Source: Paraburkholderia madseniana (GTDB lineage: Bacteria > Pseudomonadota > Gammaproteobacteria > Burkholderiales > Burkholderiaceae). From it: a stretch of 64,000 bases of DNA. The DNA lies in contig NZ_VOSW01000012.1 of assembly GCF_009690905.1 (NCBI RefSeq), positions 1 through 64,000 of the forward strand, in the 5' to 3' direction. The notes beneath the pieces were generated by a model that worked only from the letters and a program-made list of their open reading frames with translations, ran no database searches and was not told the origin of the DNA. Shown here piece after piece: positions 39,059-47,346 of this stretch; position 1 is the stretch's first letter, and every line of letters begins with the position of its first letter. A program made the position numbers and the translations under genes.

Positions 39059-39359
39059 CCGTGGCCACGTGATCTGGTTGAGGGCAATCGGCAGGCGAGG
39101 TACCCAGGCTACGTACCTAAGCTACATACCTGAGCGGATAATAGGCGCGCCATCGGATGTAAGTCGAATGTAACAGCGCACAGGAATTGCAAGGCCAAGG
39201 GTTTTTTTGTTCCGCCCTGGTGAATAATGGTGTGATGCGGATGGTGCAGGCGGACGCCCGGCGTTCACTGCATTGATGGAGAAGGACCGGCGCTGTCATA
39301 AGCGGCGCCGCTGACGTGCACCGCCATCGGCGCGAGCCGTCAGTTCACGGAGACAAAAT
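39059..39359. other. Intergenic region with short tandem repeat
   Basis: These 301 bases have no gene. AGGCTACGTACCT (39106-39118) and AAGCTACATACCT (39119-39131) form an imperfect 13-bp tandem repeat (11 of 13 identical). No confident promoter is seen; the ribosome site of the next gene (CACGGAGAC) closes the region. Confidence 0.5.
39106..39131. repeat. Imperfect 13-bp tandem repeat
   Basis: AGGCTACGTACCT and AAGCTACATACCT are adjacent copies with two differences, in the gap before the GT4 gene. No further copies were noticed. Confidence 0.6.
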
Positions 39360-40427
39360 ATGAAGATTGCGCAGATCGCCCCTTTGACCGAATCGGTGCC
39401 GCCGAAGCTATACGGCGGCACGGAGCGCGTCGTGTCCTACATCACCGAGGCACTGGTCGATCTCGGCCATGACGTGACGCTGTTCGCGAGCGGCGACTCC
39501 GTCACGAGTGCAAAGCTCGAACCCGTCTGGCCGCGTGCGCTGCGTCTGGACCCGGGTATCCGCGACCGCATCGCGCCCCACATGCTGTTGATGGAACTGG
39601 TGCGCCGCCAGGCCGAAAACTTCGACGTGCTGCATTTTCACCTCGACTATTACTCGTTTTCGGTCTTCAAGCGCCAGGAGACACCCTTCGTCACGACGAT
39701 GCACGGCCGCCTCGATTTGCCCGAACAACAGCCGGTGTTCGACACCTTCAACACCGCGCCCGTGATCTCGATTTCGAATTCGCAGCGCCATCCGTTGCCG
39801 CAGGCCAAGTGGCTCACCACCGTCTATCACGGTCTGCCGGAGCAGCTCTACACGCCGCAACCGGTCGAGCAGAAGTACCTCGCGTTTCTTGGCCGTATCT
39901 CGCCGGAAAAGCGCGTCGATACCGCGATCCGGATTGCCGGACGCTGCGGCATGCAGATTCGCATTGCCGCGAAAGTGGACGCTGCCGATCGCGAATACTT
40001 CGAACGCGAAATCCGGCCGTTGCTGGACTTGCCGTATGTCGAGTTCATCGGCGAGATCGCGGATAACCAGAAGGCGGAGTTTCTATCCGGCGCGCATGCG
40101 CTGCTCTTCCCGATTGACTGGCCGGAGCCGTTCGGCCTCGTGATGATCGAAGCGATGGCGTGCGGCACGCCGGTGATTGCGTTTAACCGCGGCTCGGTAC
40201 CGGAAGTGCTCGACGACGGCGTGACAGGCTTCATTGTCGAAGACGAGATCGGCGCGGTGGCGGCGGTCAATCGCCTGCACAAGATGCCGCGGGCGGGCGT
40301 GCGGCAACGCTTCGAAGAGCGCTTCACGTCGCACCGGATGGCGCAACAGTATGTGGATGCGTATCAGTCGGTGATTCGCGCGCAGAAGCGTTCGCGCTTC
40401 AAGGTGATCGATACGTCGGGGAGTTGA
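39360..40427 (+). CDS. Glycosyltransferase family 4
   Basis: 355 residues. GT-B fold: N-terminal glycine-rich loop PPKLYGGTERVVSYITEALVDLGHDVTLFASGDS and the C-terminal nucleotide-sugar site LGRISPEKRVDTAIRIAG, with PIDWPEPFGLVMIEAMACGTPVIAF containing the E-x7-E motif. It is soluble, with no signal peptide. The ATG has GGAGA upstream. It lies 5 kb away from the exopolysaccharide locus and is closed by its own terminator, so it probably acts elsewhere, possibly in glycogen/trehalose or surface glycan metabolism near otsA. Substrate not predictable. Confidence 0.9.
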   Translation: MKIAQIAPLTESVPPKLYGGTERVVSYITEALVDLGHDVTLFASGDSVTSAKLEPVWPRALRLDPGIRDRIAPHMLLMELVRRQAENFDVLHFHLDYYSFSVFKRQETPFVTTMHGRLDLPEQQPVFDTFNTAPVISISNSQRHPLPQAKWLTTVYHGLPEQLYTPQPVEQKYLAFLGRISPEKRVDTAIRIAGRCGMQIRIAAKVDAADREYFEREIRPLLDLPYVEFIGEIADNQKAEFLSGAHALLFPIDWPEPFGLVMIEAMACGTPVIAFNRGSVPEVLDDGVTGFIVEDEIGAVAAVNRLHKMPRAGVRQRFEERFTSHRMAQQYVDAYQSVIRAQKRSRFKVIDTSGS

Positions 40428-40464
40428 GCGGCGTAAAACCGGCCCACACGGCGGCATGAAAAAG

Positions 40465-40499
40465 AACGGCGATGTGCACTACGCATCGCCGTTTTTTTA
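40465..40499. terminator. Bidirectional terminator after the GT4 gene
   Basis: AACGGCGATG (40465-40474) pairs with CATCGCCGTT (40484-40493), followed by seven T; the minus strand also has a T-rich exit. It separates two convergent genes. Confidence 0.9.
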
Positions 40500-40567
40500 T
40501 TGCCGCTGTGTCTGGGGCCGGCAACCGGATCACGCGGGATCACACGGGATCGCGCGGGGCCGCGAGC

Positions 40568-41155
40568 CTAGATCTTCAGGCGCGTTACCTTGGTGCCCTG
40601 CAGCGAGATATCGGCCATCAGGCCGGCATTGGTCAAAATGAATACTTCGACCGGGGCCGTCGCCGTGGTCGTGTCGATCGCGCCGTTGGCGCCCATCTTC
40701 ACCAACGCGACGGAGGCGTCGCCGCCCGCCGACCAGCCATCGGCATTGCGGAATGTGTCGAGCGAGTCCTGCGTCATGAACAGGAAGACGATGGCCTTCG
40801 ATTGCGCGCCCGCCTGCAGACCGAGCGAGCCGGAAACCGTGCTGTAGTAGCCGACCGTGCCGCCGCCTACGCGCAGCGCACCTTCGCCATACTGGCCGCC
40901 AACGATGAAGCCTGCTTGCAGTACCGACGGGAACACCAGTACGCCGCGCGCCTTGGAGACGAGTTCGCGCGAACCCTTCACGGTTGTGAACAGGCGCGAC
41001 ATGGTGCCGTCGACGCTGGCGTCGATCGACTGGCGTTTGGAGGCATCAGTGGAGGGTGTGCTGGGGTTGCCGCTGTTAGTCGTGCAACCAGCGAGTGCAA
41101 GGCCTCCGAAAGCGAGCGCAGCGGTAGTCTTCAGCATGAAGTTTCGTCTTTGCAT
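40568..41155 (-). CDS. YSC84-domain lipoprotein
   Basis: 195 residues. A lipoprotein signal with lipobox LALAGC puts the acylated cysteine near residue 24. The C-terminal YSC84/SYLF-type domain has KARGVLVFPSVLQAGFIVGGQYGEGALRV and GGTVGYYSTVSGSLGLQAGAQSKAIVFLFM. The domain binds lipids or actin in eukaryotes; in bacteria the role is unknown, with envelope localisation expected. A Shine-Dalgarno TGGAGAA precedes the start. Monocistronic, convergent with the GT4 gene. Confidence 0.92.
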   Translation of the reverse strand: MQRRNFMLKTTAALAFGGLALAGCTTNSGNPSTPSTDASKRQSIDASVDGTMSRLFTTVKGSRELVSKARGVLVFPSVLQAGFIVGGQYGEGALRVGGGTVGYYSTVSGSLGLQAGAQSKAIVFLFMTQDSLDTFRNADGWSAGGDASVALVKMGANGAIDTTTATAPVEVFILTNAGLMADISLQGTKVTRLKI

Positions 41156-41516
41156 CGTTTTTCTCCATCATGGTTCCTGGGCACAACCTCATATGGTGTT
41201 GCCGGGTTGCCTTTAAGTTATATCACACGCAAGCGTAGACGGCGTACTTCGTGGTTCGGCGAAAAGCCTTGTGGGGCGGGGGTTTGCGACCCGTCGCAAG
41301 GCGCGCTGCTGTAATTCTGACCGGTGGCGGGAGGGCGTTGAAAGACGCTCGGACAGCGCCTTCGAATGGGCTTCTGACGGATCGAACCGCGCAGGGACCG
41401 GCTCATCGGCGCTCGGGTCGAAACCGTATGGAGGACCGGTTTTTACCGATTTTTCGCGTTCACGATTCGCATTGAAATCGAATTGAAAGTGTTGCCTCGA
41501 TGCTGCATCCGCGTCC
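41156..41516. other. Intergenic region, nothing recognised
   Basis: 361 bases between two minus-strand genes. Short open frames are present but lack ribosome sites and recognisable domains. The first 70 bases carry the YSC84 gene leader. Confidence 0.45.
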
Positions 41517-41963
41517 TCACCCATGGTTTGCCGGACTTTTGACCGGCGGGCGCCGCAGCACGCGGCGAATCATGCCGATCAATACGCCAATCAGGAACAG
41601 CGTGACGGCCGGGACGATCCAGTAGCCGACGAACGCATGCCAGAGGTAACCCATAAGCGTGGAGCGGCGCACGCTGTATTCGTTGCGGGCGTCCTGCTGG
41701 CGCGGTGCATTGGCCGCCAGCACATCGGCCGGGCAGCCGGCGGCTTGCGCCTCGTCGGGCTTGCCGCGGCAGCGCGCGGGCGCGCCGGCGGCGCGTTGTG
41801 CGTCGGTGAAATTCCAGGTGGTCAGCGCACGGTCGAGGTCGACGGCGTTATACGCCATTTCCTCCCGGATCTCGCTGACTGCAACGATCGCCACGGGCAC
41901 GGCCCAGAATATGATGACGACCAGCCACCGCCTCAACCAGCGGTTTTTATGCTTCGATACCAT
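41517..41963 (-). CDS. Small inner-membrane protein of unknown function
   Basis: 148 residues. Two hydrophobic segments are visible, one at about 13-31 (WLVVIIFWAVPVAIVAVS) and one at about 108-132 (FVGYWIVPAVTLFLIGVLIGMI), with a polar loop between them of about 75 residues containing two cysteines (ARCRG and AGCPA), probably periplasmic. The C-terminus is basic. The ribosome site GGAGGCAAGG is strong. I do not recognise the family with certainty. Confidence 0.75.
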   Translation of the reverse strand: MVSKHKNRWLRRWLVVIIFWAVPVAIVAVSEIREEMAYNAVDLDRALTTWNFTDAQRAAGAPARCRGKPDEAQAAGCPADVLAANAPRQQDARNEYSVRRSTLMGYLWHAFVGYWIVPAVTLFLIGVLIGMIRRVLRRPPVKSPANHG

Positions 41964-42255
41964 CCTTGCCTCCGATCGATGCTCTGCAGCACCAACGACA
42001 AGATGGCGGCCCGTCTAATGTTGTTTATGGGGGTGGGCCGTCTCCGCAGCCATCATAGAAGAAAAACGGCGCGTTCGCGCGGATGGACTGCGAAGGGATA
42101 GGTCGCGCGAGGGCGGCTGCCGGGAGATAAGCGGCGACGGAGAGTGGGAGTCAGGACAGAAGGAAGACAGCGGCCGCGCCGGAAAATGGCGCGGCCCTGT
42201 TCGAGCAATACGCGGCCAGACACGCGGCGCGTGGGCCGCGCCGATTGCCTCGTGT

Positions 42256-42552
42256 TTAGTTAGCCGGCGCGGACGACAGGCAGGTCTTCATGAAGGCCTT
42301 ACGGTCGTCGCCTTTCTTGCCGGCGGCTTGCGTGTTACACGCCTTCATCTTGTCCTGCTGGCTCATTGGTGCGGCGGCGGCCGGCTTGGCGGACAGGCAG
42401 GTCTTCATGAAGGCCTTGCGATCGTCGCCTTTCTTGTCGCCAGCCTGCTTGTTGCAGTCGGCCATTTTCGTTTGCTGGCTGTTCTGCGCGAACACCGGCG
42501 AAACGAGGACAGTACCCAGCACCAGCGCAGCGATAGCGGATTGGATTTTCAT
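42256..42552 (-). CDS. PsiF repeat family exported protein
   Basis: 98 residues. A signal peptide covers about 1-22 (cleavage after VFA). Two PsiF repeats follow, each reading KM-x2-CN-x-QA and then KKGDDRKAFMKTCLS; the second is almost identical to the first at its end. PsiF was named as a phosphate-starvation-inducible protein in E. coli; its function is unknown. Each repeat has two cysteines that may form disulfides. The ATG at 42552 has GGAGTG upstream; an earlier in-frame ATG at 42564 would place the ribosome site inside the gene. Confidence 0.9.
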   Translation of the reverse strand: MKIQSAIAALVLGTVLVSPVFAQNSQQTKMADCNKQAGDKKGDDRKAFMKTCLSAKPAAAAPMSQQDKMKACNTQAAGKKGDDRKAFMKTCLSSAPAN

Positions 42553-43000
42553 GTGACACTCCATCGGTGGTGAAAACGTTTTTGGTCGTTCATGCGCGTG
42601 GGCGTCAACGGCGTCCAGGACCCCTCGGCACGTCGATTATGGCAAATGCTGTCTGCCAGAACGGACGGAATGGCATTCCGGTTGACAGGCGAGCACGCTG
42701 GTTTTCCCCTACGCAGCGGGGTTGGCGGCCCCCCGGGGGGATAAAACGATCGAATCGCAGCAGTGCAAAAATATGTTATGCAATCCGGATTAATTGGCGA
42801 GGCGTATGCAAATGAATTAGGCCGGCGTCATTCCATATGGACGATCAAATTCTAAACATCCAATTTGCATTGCTGCAGGTGCAAATGAATAGGAAATCGG
42901 CAGAAAATCCCGTTGAAGATCATAGGGGTAGTCTTGACTGGAATTCCTGCGCCGATGCGCCGCCCGTCGTCTCAGTCACGCAAGCCAAAGGAGGCTCGCC
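42553..43000. other. Intergenic region with A+T-rich centre, no gene
   Basis: 448 bases between divergent genes. It contains a C/G run near 42730 and two similar copies of GCAAATGAAT(T)AGG near 42810 and 42880. Promoters for both flanking genes must lie here, but I could not place them. Confidence 0.45.
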
Positions 43001-43297
43001 ATGCACTACCTGTTGATGTATGACCTCGTGCCGGACTACCTCGAGAGGCGTGGCGCGTATCGCGACGCCCATCTGGCTCTCGCCTGGGCGGCAGCGGAGC
43101 GCGGTAAATTGCAACTGGCCGGAGCCTTGACCGAGCCTGTGGACACTGCCGTGCTGCTCTTCAAAGGCGACTCTCCCGAAGCCGCCGAAGCCTTTGCCAG
43201 AGCCGATCCGTACGTGCTCGCAGGGCTCGTAACGCGCTGGCGCGTCCGCCCATGGATGACCGTGGTGGGTGAGGGCGCGGCGAACCCCGTGCGCTAG
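43001..43297 (+). CDS. YciI-like protein
   Basis: 98 residues, one YciI domain. The start MHYLLMYDLVPDYLERRGAYRDAHLALAWAAAERGKLQLAGAL is typical, with the conserved Asp-x-His pair, and FKGDSPEAAEAFARADPYVLAGLV closes the fold. YciI proteins form ferredoxin-like dimers; some are hydrolases or accompany ring-cleavage enzymes, most are uncharacterised. The ribosome site AAAGGAGG is strong. It has no partner gene nearby. Confidence 0.9.
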   Translation: MHYLLMYDLVPDYLERRGAYRDAHLALAWAAAERGKLQLAGALTEPVDTAVLLFKGDSPEAAEAFARADPYVLAGLVTRWRVRPWMTVVGEGAANPVR

Positions 43298-43881
43298 AAG
43301 CTAGCGCGAACAGCCGCGCTCGCACGGCGTCGAGAGGAATGCGAACAGCATGAAGAAGCGCTGTGTTCGCTTCGACGACAATCGCGTCCCGATGTCACTC
43401 AGGTGCTGTCAAAACGCTGCGCCGAGACATTCCGCAGCCGGGCGGAAATACCTTCAAAATGCATCGAAATGCGTTGTGACTCAAATGCCGATTTCGTAAA
43501 TGCAATTCGCCGTCGTTGCCGCGCCATTGTGCTGTGCAATAACGCCTTTCGGCGCCGGAACCGACGGTGGTTCTGTTACGGCAATACGAAAAATGACGCA
43601 GCAAAAAGGACAAGATTGTTTCCATCCGTAACACTTGTCTCAACGATATTCACGCAAACCCTGGTGATGGTATGCTTCGTGCACAAATTCTCCCATGCAC
43701 GAGTGAGACCACGTTTTGTGCTTCGCAATAGGGACAAACCGCACTAACCCAGTGCGCTATTGACCCCCAAACAGAACGTACAAAACATATTTGTGCAACC
43801 GCGGGCTGCACACGGATCGTGAAAATTGAATCCGTGGCCGCCCAAAGCCGCGGCCCGGCCAGGCTGCGTGGAGAAAACCCA
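43298..43881. other. Promoter region upstream of the transposase-domain gene
   Basis: 584 bases without a confident gene and with lower G+C than the flanks. Near its right end are a small inverted repeat CGCACT-AACCC-AGTGCG (43740-43756), TTGACC at 43760 as a possible -35, and TGTGCA (43792-43797) with TGCACA (43807-43812) as a second inverted repeat just before the gene. These may be operator sites for autoregulation. Confidence 0.45.
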
Positions 43882-45066
43882 ATGTTTTTCGATGAGCTAA
43901 GCAATGACGAATGGGCGCTGCTGGCAGCGCTTGTCTCTGATGAGCCGGCCGTCCGTCTGAACCGACGCGGTCGGCCCCGCGCCGAACCGCGCATCGTGGC
44001 GAATGCCGTTCTGTGGATTCTGACAACTGGCGAACCCTGGTCGAAATTGCCGGGCCGCTATCCGTCGGGTCCTACATGCCGGCGCCGTTTTGAAGAATGG
44101 CAGTTGAACGGCACCCTCCTCGAGATGGTTCGGCTGTTGTCGCAAACCGGGCGTACCTTCGCGTACGTCCCGCAACCGGCGCCGCCTGTCGCGGCCAAAC
44201 CGGCTGTACCTGTAGCCGAAACCCCCAGCGTGCGCGACGAAGGTCTGCGCGGTGTGTCGTGGAAGAGCCCCGAATCGTGGCAGGCGCCCGGCGTATCGAG
44301 CAGCCCGAGCAACTGGCGTTCGGCGGATCCGTTCGCCGATATCACGCGCCAGTTGTCCGGAATGACGACGGGTATGACAAACGCGCCGCCGGTGTCGCGT
44401 ACGCGTTCGGTCCCCTCGGCACCTGCACCTGCATCACCCGCGGCACGGCCTGCCATGCGCGCTGGTCTGCAAGGCATGGAGGAAGCGCGGGCGGTGGACA
44501 CGGCAATGCACGGTCTGGATTCGGCTATCGCGTCGGCACGCCGCACGCAACAGCTTGAAGATCAGCAGCGCAGCTCGCTGTCGATGAGCCTCGCGCCACG
44601 CGGCACGCAAGTCGCCGACCGGCGCGGCTATGTGATCTACGTGGCGGCGGAGCAGGTGCCCAACGCCATGTATCGCGCGTGGGCGGAGATCATGAAGGAC
44701 GGCAAACGCGTCGAGCGTTCCGGCCTCGTCGGTCCGCGCTTTGCCGAGGCCGACGCGGCGGAGCAATACGCGCTCGAATGGGCGCGGCAGTGGATCGACC
44801 GTGAATGCCGTACGCAGGCTGCAGCCGAGGCCGCACCTGCAGTTAATGCCACGGTGGCGGCTGCGGCAGTGGCGCGTCCGTTGCCGGCCATGCGTCATGT
44901 GCCGGAGCCGGTCGCTGTGAATCACGGTGGGCCTTTGCACGGTCCGCTCAATGCATTCCGCGGACCGCTGCGCCGTTATCCCAGCGAACCGGCCGCACCC
45001 GCAACCGAAAGCAGTGCATCAGATCGTTATCCGTCGTATCCAGAACTCATCTCCCATGCGGGGTGA
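43882..45066 (+). CDS. Putative regulator with a domesticated IS5-type transposase N-terminal domain
   Basis: 394 residues. Residues about 5-86 match the DNA-binding N-terminal domain of IS5-group transposases (DUF4096 type): LSNDEWALLAALV, RRGRPRAEPRIVANAVLWILTTGEPWSKLPGRY and RRRFEEWQLNGTLLEM. The DDE nuclease domain that should follow is absent. Instead there is a Pro/Ala/Ser-rich linker (about 95-235) and a compact C-terminal domain (about 247-310) containing RRGYVIYVAAEQVPNAMYRAW, which I do not recognise. No terminal inverted repeats flank it. The ATG at 43882 has TGGAGAA upstream. It is convergent with manC of the exopolysaccharide locus. A regulatory role is inference; a fossil of an insertion is the alternative, but an intact 1.2-kb frame argues against decay. 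Confidence 0.75.
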   Translation: MFFDELSNDEWALLAALVSDEPAVRLNRRGRPRAEPRIVANAVLWILTTGEPWSKLPGRYPSGPTCRRRFEEWQLNGTLLEMVRLLSQTGRTFAYVPQPAPPVAAKPAVPVAETPSVRDEGLRGVSWKSPESWQAPGVSSSPSNWRSADPFADITRQLSGMTTGMTNAPPVSRTRSVPSAPAPASPAARPAMRAGLQGMEEARAVDTAMHGLDSAIASARRTQQLEDQQRSSLSMSLAPRGTQVADRRGYVIYVAAEQVPNAMYRAWAEIMKDGKRVERSGLVGPRFAEADAAEQYALEWARQWIDRECRTQAAAEAAPAVNATVAAAAVARPLPAMRHVPEPVAVNHGGPLHGPLNAFRGPLRRYPSEPAAPATESSASDRYPSYPELISHAG

Positions 45067-45145
45067 GCGCGGCGGTTAGCAGTACAGCAATACCCCGCGG
45101 CCGTCAGGAGCAACAGCCGCAGGTTCCCGCTTCATTCGTTGTGAA

Positions 45146-46699
45146 TCATTGACGTCCATACGTGTCGTCGAAACGCACGATATCGTCTTCGCCGAGATAC
45201 GAGCCCGACTGCACCTCGATCATTTCGAGCGGCATCTTGCCCGGGTTCTCGAGACGGTGGGTGACGCCCAGCGGAATATAAGCCGATTCGTTTTCGGAGA
45301 CGATAAAGCGCTCTTCACCCCGCGTGACGAGTGCGGTGCCGCGCACGACGATCCAGTGTTCCGCGCGGTGATGATGCATTTGCAGCGAGAGTCGCGCACC
45401 GGGTTTCACGACGATGCGTTTGACCTGGAAGCGCTCGCCGGTGTCGACGGAATCGTAGTTGCCCCACGGGCGATGCACCTTGCGATGGTTGGTCGCTTCC
45501 AGTCCGCCATCGTTGCGAATCCGTCCGACGATCTTCTTGACGTCCTGCACGCGTGATTTGTCCGCGACCAGAATCGCATCCGCCGTTTCGACCACCACGA
45601 GATCCTGCGTGCCGACGCAGGCGATCAGGCGTCCTTCCGAATGCGCGAAGGTCGAGCTTGCCCCTTCGAACATCACGTGGCCGCGCCCCACGTTCCGATC
45701 GGCGTCTTTCTCCGAAATGTCCCAGATCGCGTCCCACGAACCCACGTCCGACCAGCCCGCTTGCAGCGGCACAACCACGCCGGATGCAGCGGTCTGATCG
45801 TTGCCCAGTTGCTCCATCACCGCGTAGTCGATCGAATTCGACGGCGAGGCGCTGAACGCGTCGCGTTGCAGACGGAAGAAATCGCCGTCCGCTTTGCCGC
45901 CTGCGAAGGCCGCGTCGCAGGCTTCGTAAATCGCCGGCTGGAAGTGGCGGATCGCCTTCAGCCAGGTCGAGGCGCGCATGATGAAAATGCCGCTGTTCCA
46001 CCAGTATTCCTGCGATTCGATATACCGCTGCGCCAGTTCCAGATGCGGTTTTTCGACGAAGCGATCCAGCTTGTGCGCGCCGACCTTGCCGGCCGCATCG
46101 GTGTCCGTTGCGCGAGCGTCATTAGGCGTGCCAAGCGCCGCGCCAATGCGAATGTAGCCATAACCCGTTTCCGCACGCGTCGGTACGATGCCCATCGTCA
46201 CGATATGGCCGGCTGCCGCATGCTGCACGCCGGCCGCCACCGCTGCATGAAAACCGGCGCTGTCGGTCACCGCGTGATCGGCGGGCATCACGACCATGAT
46301 GCCGTCCTCGTCCTGCGCGGCGATCGAAAGGGCAGCCACCGTCAGCGCCGGCGCCGTATCGCGCCCAGCGGGCTCGAGAATCAGCCGGGTCGGCTTGCCG
46401 CTCGTGCGCAATTGCTCGGCCGTGGTGAAGCGCTGTTCTTCGTTGGCCACCACGACGAGTTGCTCCGCAAGCGGATGGCCCGTTTCGAGCCCGTCGAGCC
46501 GGCGCGTGGTCGACTGCAGCAGCGAGTCGTCGCCGAGCAGGCCAATCAGCTGTTTCGGATGCTGCTCGCGCGACATCGGCCACAACCGTGTACCGGAGCC
46601 GCCCGCCAGAATCACGGGATGAACTTTGAGTTTGACGTTCAGGTGCATAGCTTGCGTGGACCGGGTGTCGGCAGGTGTGGCCGTAACCGGAGCTGTCAT
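45146..46699 (-). CDS. bceA: Mannose-1-phosphate guanylyltransferase / mannose-6-phosphate isomerase
   Basis: 517 residues, a bifunctional type II PMI. It supplies GDP-mannose for the exopolysaccharide and, via the dehydratase at 60665, GDP-rhamnose or fucose-type sugars. The nucleotidyltransferase domain starts with ILAGGSGTRLWPMSR (30-44) and has EPAGRDTAPALTVAAL and FVEKPHLE. The C-terminal cupin isomerase domain (about 400-515) has RPWGNYDSVDTGERFQVKR and the metal site QMHHHRAEHW. The ribosome site GAGGAG is 7 nt before the ATG. It is divergent from the main plus-strand operon across an A+T-rich region. Named by correspondence with the cepacian locus; manC is the generic name. Confidence 0.93.
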   Translation of the reverse strand: MTAPVTATPADTRSTQAMHLNVKLKVHPVILAGGSGTRLWPMSREQHPKQLIGLLGDDSLLQSTTRRLDGLETGHPLAEQLVVVANEEQRFTTAEQLRTSGKPTRLILEPAGRDTAPALTVAALSIAAQDEDGIMVVMPADHAVTDSAGFHAAVAAGVQHAAAGHIVTMGIVPTRAETGYGYIRIGAALGTPNDARATDTDAAGKVGAHKLDRFVEKPHLELAQRYIESQEYWWNSGIFIMRASTWLKAIRHFQPAIYEACDAAFAGGKADGDFFRLQRDAFSASPSNSIDYAVMEQLGNDQTAASGVVVPLQAGWSDVGSWDAIWDISEKDADRNVGRGHVMFEGASSTFAHSEGRLIACVGTQDLVVVETADAILVADKSRVQDVKKIVGRIRNDGGLEATNHRKVHRPWGNYDSVDTGERFQVKRIVVKPGARLSLQMHHHRAEHWIVVRGTALVTRGEERFIVSENESAYIPLGVTHRLENPGKMPLEMIEVQSGSYLGEDDIVRFDDTYGRQ

Positions 46700-47346
46700 G
46701 ATGGACTCCTCGAGGCTGGGTGAATGCGTCGAGTTTTATCACGAAGTAAAGAATCAATAAAAGCGCGTTAAATAGAAACTATATAAAACGTCGAATAAAG
46801 TTGTTCGTTTCGTGAAGAAAAAATGTCCGAATAATTTTTAAAAAAGAAAAATTACCCGAAAAAAATCACGGACCATTTTTTTATCTGGCGGAATGACGCA
46901 GAATAGGGACGAAAGGCGAGGCGTAAGCTTCGTAGGAAAACGGACAGCTTGGCTCAGATCCGCCTCCAGAACGGCGATAAACGGGTCTCTCAAACGCCAA
47001 TTCGGTAACAATTGCCGCACAAAATTCGGAAAAAATGCTGAAAATTTGACCGATACATTTTGAGATATTTTGCTGTCTTGCAGTCCGAATTTTAATACCG
47101 CTTTATCTATACCTGTACAAGGGTATTCACTCATTTCGACACCTGTTTTCCGGATCGTCCGTTCAGGAATTTTTTTAATCCGGAAAGCGGCAGGGCAATT
47201 AACACCGGTTCAATCAGTTTCGCGCCGCGCATCGATCTGCAGGCGCGAATACCGGCGTTGCGCTCCCGGTGGCCGGACGTAATGAGTGTGACGGGAATTC
47301 AACCAACCAACGGATGGCACTTGACTGACGAACTGAGGGGCAGCGC
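46700..47346. promoter_or_regulatory. A+T-rich divergent regulatory region of the exopolysaccharide locus
   Basis: 647 bases, far richer in A+T than the flanks, with no credible gene. It separates manC (bceA) from the main operon. Inverted sequences AAAATTCGGA (47021-47030) and TCCGAATTTT (47084-47093) are perfect complements 63 bp apart centre to centre. A second pair, TTTCCGGA (47147-47154) and TCCGGAAA (47179-47186), lies closer to the operon. A palindrome TAATTTTT/AAAAATTA is at 46832-46854. Promoters could not be placed with confidence. Confidence 0.6.

Noticed and set aside
41213..41524. 103-codon open frame on the minus strand
   Set aside because: No recognisable domain or ribosome site; it sits between two well-supported genes and has disordered composition.
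42172..42196. G+C-rich hairpin after the PsiF gene
   Set aside because: The stem is good (9 bp) but no T-run follows on either strand, so it is not called a terminator.
43403..43747. 114-codon open frame before the transposase-domain gene
   Set aside because: Codon use is unlike the genome, Arg/Cys/Phe are high, and no ribosome site is present.
47110..47125. Lux-box-like sequence ACCTGTACAAGGGT upstream of the exopolysaccharide operon
   Set aside because: It is too short and too imperfect compared with a 20-bp lux box; reported as chance.
46838..47134. 98-codon open frame on the minus strand in the divergent regulatory region
   Set aside because: It has no ribosome site and A+T-rich codons unlike all neighbours, and lies across operator-like repeats.
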